Shown here one piece after another: positions 56,761 to 64,000 of a stretch of 64,000 bases of DNA. The notes beneath the pieces were generated by a model that saw only the letters and a list, made by a program, of their open reading frames with translations, did not search any database and was not told the DNA's origin. The stretch is from Isoetes taiwanensis (Eukaryota; Streptophyta; Lycopodiopsida; Isoetales; Isoetaceae). The DNA is taken from the NCBI GenBank assembly GCA_021234155.1, contig JAJEKV010000005.1, positions 29,255,617 to 29,319,616 of the forward strand, in the 5' to 3' direction. The position numbers and the translations under genes were made by a program. The stretch's first letter is position 1. Every line of letters starts with the position of its first letter.

Positions 56761-59700
56761 GACTTGATTCCCTACGCCGATGATGTCTTGCGGCTACGTC
56801 CCAGCAGAGGCAACCCGCCACGAGGATCGGATGGCCCTTTCGGGGCACTTTCGCTTTTGCGACGGTTGCTCTTGCTATGTGATATTTTTGACTTGATAAT
56901 TTGCAATGTAACGTCCACGGTGGCCAAGCTTCGCCATAAGTGCACCGCGGGCGGAGACAATCGAGGGGAGGGTCTAGTGTGGTGGACTATGTGCTCAGAG
57001 CTGCGCAAGATATGCATCAGGGTGGGCACCCAGCCGTCGGGATGAGGAGTCGACTTCGAGATCACCTCCCACTTTATTTGGACATGGTTTGGCAAGCCAC
57101 CGAACCTCCACTATGCCAGCCCCCGCCATCCTCGATTCGCGGATTGGATTATGAGCGGCGTAGGACTACTGCGAGAGATGCTCATGGGCGGCCGCCTCAC
57201 AATTGCGGACCCCCACACTAGAGCGGCGGATAGACCCGCTTTGATCGAGCTATTGGGGATGCGGTGGGCCGGTGCTTTGGCAGACCCCCCCCTCCCGCCG
57301 CCGCTCGGGGACAACAACATTTCGCGTAACCCGGTGGTTTGATGCGGAGTGTAAAGAATGCAAAGCGCCGGCCACATTCGATCCGGATCCGGTGTTGCAA
57401 CAAAGCCATCACCCGATGCGCCCATCAGGGAAAAGGACACAAAGGCGGTACCTTGCCGCATCGGGGGGAGGTGTTCGGCTTTCTTTGGACACTCATGCTC
57501 GAACCTTTTGGCGCAGAGTGCCGAAGCCCGACCTGACCCTCGGGGACATCACACGAGGCGGTGGGAGCAGATTTGCGGTAGCTCTATGACCCACCGGGGA
57601 TGCGTCGCCCATACCCCCACCGGGATGGCCCCCATTGGTTCTCGCGGAGGAGGATGTTGTGGAGGGGCCTGCTGGCGGCCGGGCTAATGGGAAGGCGGTT
57701 GACCTCGATGGTATGCGGGCGAGTTACTCAAATGGGCGGGGCAGCCACGGTGCCGATCCTCACTACCCTATTCAACGAGCATTGTAGGAAAGTTTCCCCG
57801 ACAATGGACCACAAGGTGGTTGTCCCCCATTCACAAGGGGCGACCCACATTGTCCGACCAATTCACGGACGATCATGGTCGATTCGGTATTTGCCAAACC
57901 GTTATCGGCATTCTCGAAACAACACGGTGAGTGGCCGAGGCGGCGGCGCAGATAATGCGAGCCCCTCACAAAGCGGGCTTTAGACCCAGCCACTCAACGA
58001 TTGACCATATCTTTACTTCAGCGGGCATCGATTGAAGGCAGTAGAAACCATCGGCGGGGACTTGTATTCTTTGCTTTGTGGACTTAGCGAAGGCTTTTGA
58101 TCACGGTCCCGGGGAAAAGCTATGGGCTAGGCTGCGTCAGCTGGGGCTGCCGCCGGCACGTCGCGTAATGCCATATCTGGTTTGTATGAGAGTTGTTTTG
58201 GCGGGGATCGTACCGACGGGCCAAACATTCACCGTAGTATCGGGTCCGGCAGGCTGCCTCCTCTCACCAACACTTTTGGCCTCTACATTGACCGGTTAGA
58301 GCCACGGCTTCTTGGGCATGGGGAGGATGGCATCGGCTTTTAATTGCGGTCATCGCCGGCTCATCTATCGCGGGCGATGTTGACCTTCGCCCACACCCGG
58401 AAGCTATGCGATCTCATCGGATGCCCTAGACACGATACGCGGGGCTCGGACATGCGGCGTGAATCGGCCAAGACGGGGTGGTTCTCATATCCTCTTCCGC
58501 CCACCCCGCCTCACGCACTCACATATCGGGGGCGACTGTGGAGGTCGCCCACCTACAAGTACCTAGGGGTGGAGTTCCCCTCCTCGCTCGTTGGGGGCGT
58601 CCATCCGCTATGTGGCGGCATTTGAAGCGCTTTATGCCATCGCGGAACAAGGTTACAGGCGTAGCTCTATGATTAGGGCCATCGGTCACATGCCGGGCGG
58701 TGGTCGAGCAGATCCTTCATGCGGGGTCGAGGTTTGGAGCTCAATCGTCTCTTTGGCGACCGAAATGACTTAGGCGAGTCGCGAGAAAAGCATTTTTGGC
58801 GAGGGCACTTAGGGTGAAACCAGGTCCCTATCGGTCTATCTGCGAAGCCCCGGATTCTTGCCCGGTGGCAGCCCTTTGATAGACACATCGTCTATTTTCA
58901 GAAAAGTGGTTAATATGGGTGCGCGGCTCGGGGCCTGTTGGAGGGGTAAAGAGACCGCTGGTTCGCCGGATGGAGCGTCGGGGAGCGGATGCGTCGCAGG
59001 TGGACACAAAAGGCCGATCGTGGATACCAAGGGAGTATCCGGGCTTTTGCTTCCTTGGCTGGGATCCGGCTCTAGAGCAGGTCAAAACGCCCATTACAAG
59101 GAGCACATCAACCAGCGTTGGCGGGGCCCGCATCCCGTTTGGCTCGTTCATGGCGGTTGTGGCCTGGATTCGGATTGCGGGCTCGTTGTGGTTGGTGGCC
59201 CCGCTCTGGCCGCCGCAATGCATAGGCCTTGGATGGTTGGAGATGTGCTTTTACCCTCTTTGTGTCCGAGGAACGGCGCCGGAACCTCTTCCACCTACCA
59301 TCTTTGGAGTTCGGATGCACACAACAAGTTCGAGGCGTTCAATGGCTCGACCTAGTCCTCATCATGTGTGTTCCCACGGCCTCCCGTCGTTTTGGTGGCT
59401 GTTCGGTTCCATTCTTGGACACTTTCGGTTGGTGCGGTGCATGTCACGCCCACCATCTTCAAATCGAGGCAGGCGGTGGATTGGGAGCCCCCGCCGGGAC
59501 GAACTCTGTCGATCTTTACGTCAAGCGGGTGCCATTGAGGATGAGTCTCACACTTTCGAGTTGCCCGATTGTCCGGTCGGTCCGGGCGGATCGTTCCCTT
59601 ATGCGGTAGGACTTGCCCTACATTTCTTGATGAACACACCGTCGTCGTGCTTTCTGCGGGGTCATTACATTCGAGGTATGCGGATCTGGCGAGCCCACCT

Positions 59701-59950
59701 TGCCCCCGCACCGGGTGTCCGTCGTCCGGGCACTACGGGTACGATACATGAGTATATATATTTGTGTGTTTTTGCATTTTCAGTATATTGGAACGGTTTG
59801 TCAACAGTGATTGTCGCCACGTTTTTGCCTCGAAAACCCTTCGGTGGGGTTTTTTTTAAGGGTAGTAATCCGCTGGCTTGCTTTTTGTATTGGGTCCCAT
59901 AGACCGATTGGTCTCCGTGAGGCGATAAAAATACCTTCCTTCCTTCCTTT

Positions 59951-60884
59951 CTGCCTACTCATCCATACGAATATGTTTTTTAAACTTTTTCTAAAGATGT
60001 ACATTTAAGACCTAGATTGTTTTATGTTTAAATTTGCATTATGAAGCTCTAGTCTTTGACACTTAATCTATTATAGCTGCATTTATTTGTGTTATGTCAT
60101 TTCTGTATGATGTATGGGGGGATGGAAGCTGGGAAGCTGATTCCAGGGGTCCCCGCGACCCGTGAGGCCGAGCGGGTCCCGAATCGGCGACCGACTCCAT
60201 CCCCCCACAACAGGCGAGGTGGGGGATTTGGCGGTGATTACCGATTGATGACTTTCTTGGCGGAATTGGGCCAGTTTTTTCCACGGAATAAGCTCCTCAA
60301 TTGCCATGTTGTTTAATGGATTGATATTTAATATACAAAACATGTTTATTCTTCCTTTTAAACTAGACAACTATGTAATTCGAATGAGGTGCCATAAGGT
60401 GGTGGCAAAATGGAAATGAACATAAGTAGTGAGGACCATGTTAACATTTCAAAGGACCAGCTTGTCGCATAATTATAGTATATTACATTCATATTAACCT
60501 CAAAAAATTCCACATAGAGAAATATTATGAAAAATATGAACACATATGTTTAAAAGGCAACCCTTCGATGCGTCAACATGTGACTTTTCAAGGGAAAATG
60601 TTTCCTCAAGGGACATTACATGGGGTTCGCTCGCGAAGGAACGTTATGGGGTGGTAAAATTTGCACACATTTAGCACCAAAAATCTTTAAATATTTGTTG
60701 TTACTTTTTCTAGCTTTACACATGGCACGAATTGGCCATGTGACAAATGGTAACTGTGACGAACAATATCAAATTGTGTATTTGGACTTCCCTTACAAAC
60801 AGGGAATTGAAATAAGAATGCAAACCGACCCTTCTTTGTACTTGGTTTTTCAGCTGAGAGCAGACGTTAAAACTCCTCTTCCTC
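59951..60884. other. spacer between LINE E and the ABCG gene
   Basis: No gene was recognised. The last few hundred bases lie downstream of the ABCG stop codon (minus strand) and may include its 3' UTR. Short G/C-rich patches occur at 60116-60235. Confidence 0.45.
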
Positions 60885-63800
60885 CTAGTTTTTGATGGAT
60901 GTTGAGCCTTTTGGTTCATTTGCATGTATCACTTTCCTTCTAAACAATTGAGAACATAATCGAGGCCAAGCATCGCCAAACTTAATAATTAGATAAAAGA
61001 TCACACGGTACAAAAGGGCCATAAGGAGTTCGATCGCAAAATCCCACCATTTGGACCTTGCCAACTCTATATCATAGTCATTCAAGAATTGGATCCCAGT
61101 TATCTTTGATGATGATGAGGTTTTATTCTCAAATTCCAAACCAATAAATTCGTTTTTGTACATTCCCTGCATCAAACTCGTATTAGCAAACTATAGATCT
61201 CTATCAGTCAAACTCTAAAGTTCTGAGGCATAACCTGCAAGCAGAATCTTTGAAAAGCAATGTATGACATTGGATATGTCCAGAAAGGCCGAGGCAAATC
61301 ACTTAACAAACGAAAGAATCCACAAGATAGCATATAAAAGCCCTGCATGGACAATATCAAAGTTGTAAGGACATCTAAAAAAATTGATTGACTAACAAAA
61401 ATACAAAGTACGAACCAGAATTCCTGCACCAGCGATGATCCCCATGAGGAAGTTAGGCACAATGGCTGCCACAACCATTGACAGACCTTCCACACATGTA
61501 ATAGCTCCATATAAGTTCAGAACGAAGTAGACAAAATGCAATAGCCCATGATGCATTCCAATCATCTTGTATACAATTATCGACGGCCCAAGCGAACAAA
61601 GAAAAGCAAATGGTGTCGATGAGATTGTGTTTGCAATAACAAATGATAGCACACCGTAATGTCCATTGAGTCTTTCATGTACGAAAACCTACACAAATCG
61701 TATAAAGCATAATTAAGACTGACCTAAACAAAATTATAAGGCACGTAAAAGTTACCTTGATATCTTCAATAAAAGAAGGGAATCCTCCAATTGACATGAA
61801 CGTTATGAATGCACCAATGAAAAATAAACAAGATGCTCTTGCCTGCAAAACCAGAAACAAGAATTGTTCAAAAGAACTAAGGAGCTTTCTTTTCTTTAAG
61901 AATGTACATTTCATCGCTGAACGAAAGACATGTAATTCATGCAATTGCTATAACGACCAATTATTAGAGTTTGTAAACTATACACAGCTTCCCATAGTCA
62001 TATATCAACTCTAAATGTCTTCCTGATTATGAGATAATTTAATAGAAACTAATGCATTAGTTTCTATTAAATTATCTCATAATAGTGTTGTATAGTTGAT
62101 AGTTTACCTGCATAGAGTTGTAACCATTTCCAATCTTGTAATAGATTGTGCCAAGGGCCAAGCCCAATAACATATACATAGCAATGCGGAGCCAGTAGTA
62201 ACCTAGATCTCTGCTCATGTTCTTCATCGATCTCTTAGTTAGAACTATTGTTTGCATCCAGAAGCTTGCCTGGCTTTTTGATGCCAACATCTCACCTTTC
62301 TGTTGCAATTAAAGAGAAAAGGTTTAATAGAATGCAAGTTACATTCCAAGATATTGAACCGTTACATTGTAATTAAGCCTTACTGTTTGTGACATCTCTT
62401 GGATCTCTCCTATTGTTGCTGCATAGTACTTAGATGATTGATATGCCTCAACAAGGATGTTTGCAACTTCTACTTTTGATTTTCCTACTAGTAAGTCCTT
62501 TGTTTCTTGTATATTTTGGCGCTCTAGGTCATTATTTTCTTCCATTTCCTGTGTGAAATATACATGTTAGATTCATATACACAAATATGCTATAATGAAT
62601 GACATGAACATACTTGCAATGTTGTCAGGTTTGCTTCAGCTGCATCAAAATCAGCATTTACAGAACGTAGATAATGGTCTGCAGGATTTCGGAAAAGGGG
62701 GCATGGGAATCCTGCAAAAGCAAAAAACTGCACAAAACTTTCATTACATTGATTGTAGTGATAATAGACAGGCATGAGTGTCAAGAAGAGCTCACATCTT
62801 TGGCAGCATTGGCTTCACCGAAGTAAATAGTCTTCCCACGAGAGAGAAGACATAAATTATCAAAGAGCTCAAAAACCTCAGAACTAGGTTGATGGATAGA
62901 AACGATAAGTGTTCTACCACGTTTTGCCATGTTCTTTAATGTGGAAACAACAAAAAAGGCTGCAGAACTGATAGAGGAAAAGGTTAATGAGTTCATAGAA
63001 TCGTGATCAGATTCTGAAATGGTGTACCTGTCAAGTCCGCTAGTAGGTTCATCCAGAAACAATAAAACAGGCCGTGTAATGATTTCTATGGCAATACCAA
63101 CACGTCTTCTTTGACCCCCACTTACTCCCCGAAGGTGCCAATTACCAATCTTAGTTTCAGCACACTCTTTAAGTCCCATGTCCAATATTATTCTGTCAAT
63201 TGCCTCCATCTTATCATCTCGGGACATAGAACTAGGAAGTTTGAGATTGGCAGCATAGGTTATTGTTTCCCTCACAGTTAGAGTACCCAACAAATGCTCT
63301 GTTTGGGTTACATATGCCTGCATAATAATGGATTTTAATTGGAGCCAGTAAAATGAAAAGTACAATTGAAGTCACCAAAGTAACAACTATGTGTTCAACA
63401 AAGTAACAGAATCATGATACAAAACTGATGATACTGCTTTATTTTGCTGGATTCCATAAGTTGATACATAATTATTCTTTGGCTTAAGTACATATTCTTC
63501 AGTATTAAAGAACTACCTACAATCTTAGATGGCTAACACATTGTGTCAAATCATATATCATGAGCTACACTGTTTGGCAAGGTTGTACTTATAGTTCTGA
63601 TGATAAAATCAGAATAAATTGGCAGATGTGAATTGCTTTTCCATAATGATTGAGAAGGACTAGAGTTTTGGGCCTGAAACTGTTTATGCATATACCTTAT
63701 TTCTATCAATGAACCGAACAAAGAGAGATTATCTTACCGCAGTCCCGAAACATAACTGTTGCTTTCTACCATTCACCAGAACATCTCCACTCCAAGAGGT

Positions 63801-64000
63801 GTGAGGCAGCCTTCCTGCAGTTATCTTATTCAAATTAACACTAGAGGGGCAAATAAAAAGAAAATATCAAAACAAAACCTAATTCACCTGCAAGAGTGTC
63901 AAGGAGGGTGGATTTGCCAGAACCCGAAGGACCCATGAGGGCTGTAATGGTACCAGGCCTGGCATAGCCACTGATGTCCTTTAAAATGCAACCACCAGGC
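60885..64000 (-). CDS. ABCG half-transporter, 3' part of gene
   Basis: Eleven GT-AG exons are visible: 63888-64000 (continues off the window), 63739-63814, 63028-63317, 62796-62967, 62614-62727, 62384-62548, 62108-62299, 61756-61842, 61416-61688, 61235-61342 and 60885-61166 (stop TAG). The nucleotide-binding domain has Walker [10 protein letters not shown], signature [12 protein letters not shown], Walker [13 protein letters not shown] and the H-loop [14 protein letters not shown]. The membrane part includes [50 protein letters not shown] and [13 protein letters not shown]. This matches plasma-membrane WBC-type ABCG proteins near Arabidopsis ABCG11, which export cuticular lipids as dimers; the exact substrate here is inferred. 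Exon 63739-63814 is 76 bp where 77 is needed to keep frame. Confidence 0.9.

Larger units (their letters stand above)
54401..59950 (+). mobile_element. LINE E, near full-length, decayed
   Basis: This is the plus-strand sister of LINE A. The 5' end has two tandem monomers of about 100 bp (54401-54600). The endonuclease starts LRVVSWNCRGF (about 56299) and, after a shift, reads DLIFLMETWEH (about 56374). RT pieces are MDHKVVVPHSQG (57803), CFVDLAKAFDH (58074), GPAGCLLSPTLLASTL (58246) and LIYRGRC in place of LIYADD (58362). YKYLGVEFPSS follows near 58555. The 3' UTR contains CTCGAAAACCCTTCGGTGGG, the hairpin AGACC-GATT-GGTCT (59901-59914), GCGATAAAA and (TTCC)n to 59950. There are many frameshifts and no intact ORF. 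Confidence 0.85.

Noticed and set aside
1-64000. CRISPR arrays, rRNA genes, tRNA genes
   Set aside because: Spaced palindromes at 28 and 40 kb superficially resemble repeat-spacer arrays, but the genome is a plant, spacing is irregular and linkers are repetitive. No tRNA or rRNA gene was recognised; the tRNA-Met-like strings are primer-binding sites.

Overview
This window is plant nuclear DNA. The evidence is a multi-intron mitochondrial-type citrate synthase locus, an ABCG half-transporter gene, alkaline/neutral invertase fragments, and a dense load of plant-style retrotransposons with initiator-tRNA-Met primer sites. The species cannot be read from the sequence. A large, repeat-rich land-plant genome fits, possibly seed-free, but that last point is a weak inference. 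Only the ABCG gene at the right edge looks close to functional; almost everything else is transposon, duplicated segment or decayed gene.

Layout: 0.65-8.0 kb holds blocks of a minisatellite-like repeat surrounding a near full-length minus-strand LINE (A, about 2.3-7.56 kb). 9.8-11.1 kb is a poly(A)-tailed L1-type LINE remnant, followed by a possible solo LTR (11.2-12.0 kb), foldback DNA and an element with terminal inverted repeats (12.7-13.5 kb). 14.4-18.9 kb (minus) is a citrate synthase locus with 17 recognisable exons; it lacks the segment carrying the catalytic Asp and one splice donor. 19.2-22.2 kb is a nested insertion: a miniature LTR element (TRIM-1) split by LINE B, then a tandem array of a second miniature LTR element (TRIM-2). 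22.4-22.8 kb is an invertase pseudogene. 24.8-26.7 kb (minus) is a DUF7869-type transposon-like protein remnant. 26.91-27.24 kb is an intact 331-bp TRIM-1 copy with a perfect 5-bp target duplication.

From 27.9 to 40.5 kb a near-perfect palindrome built on CGAGTCGAGAAA half-sites recurs about 19 times, in arrays, in a roughly 260-bp tandem repeat, in an intron, and beside several coding remnants, including an FCP1/HAD-phosphatase-like pseudogene. A 5'-truncated LINE (C) lies at 32.3-34.7 kb. A roughly 1.1-kb inverted duplication joins 37.76-38.89 kb to 46.74-47.88 kb. A second segmental copy of the citrate synthase first exon plus the invertase fragment lies at 45.6-46.7 kb and preserves the site without the 3-kb nested insertion. 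LINE D (47.9-48.8 kb) and the near full-length LINE E (54.4-59.95 kb) follow. The ABCG gene (minus) occupies 60.9-64.0 kb and runs off the window.

The main unifying observation is that five LINE copies (A-E) share a short 3'-terminal hairpin whose stem pairs covary, followed in most copies by short tandem tails (TTCC)n. This looks like a stringent-type 3' recognition structure rather than the usual poly(A) end of plant LINEs.
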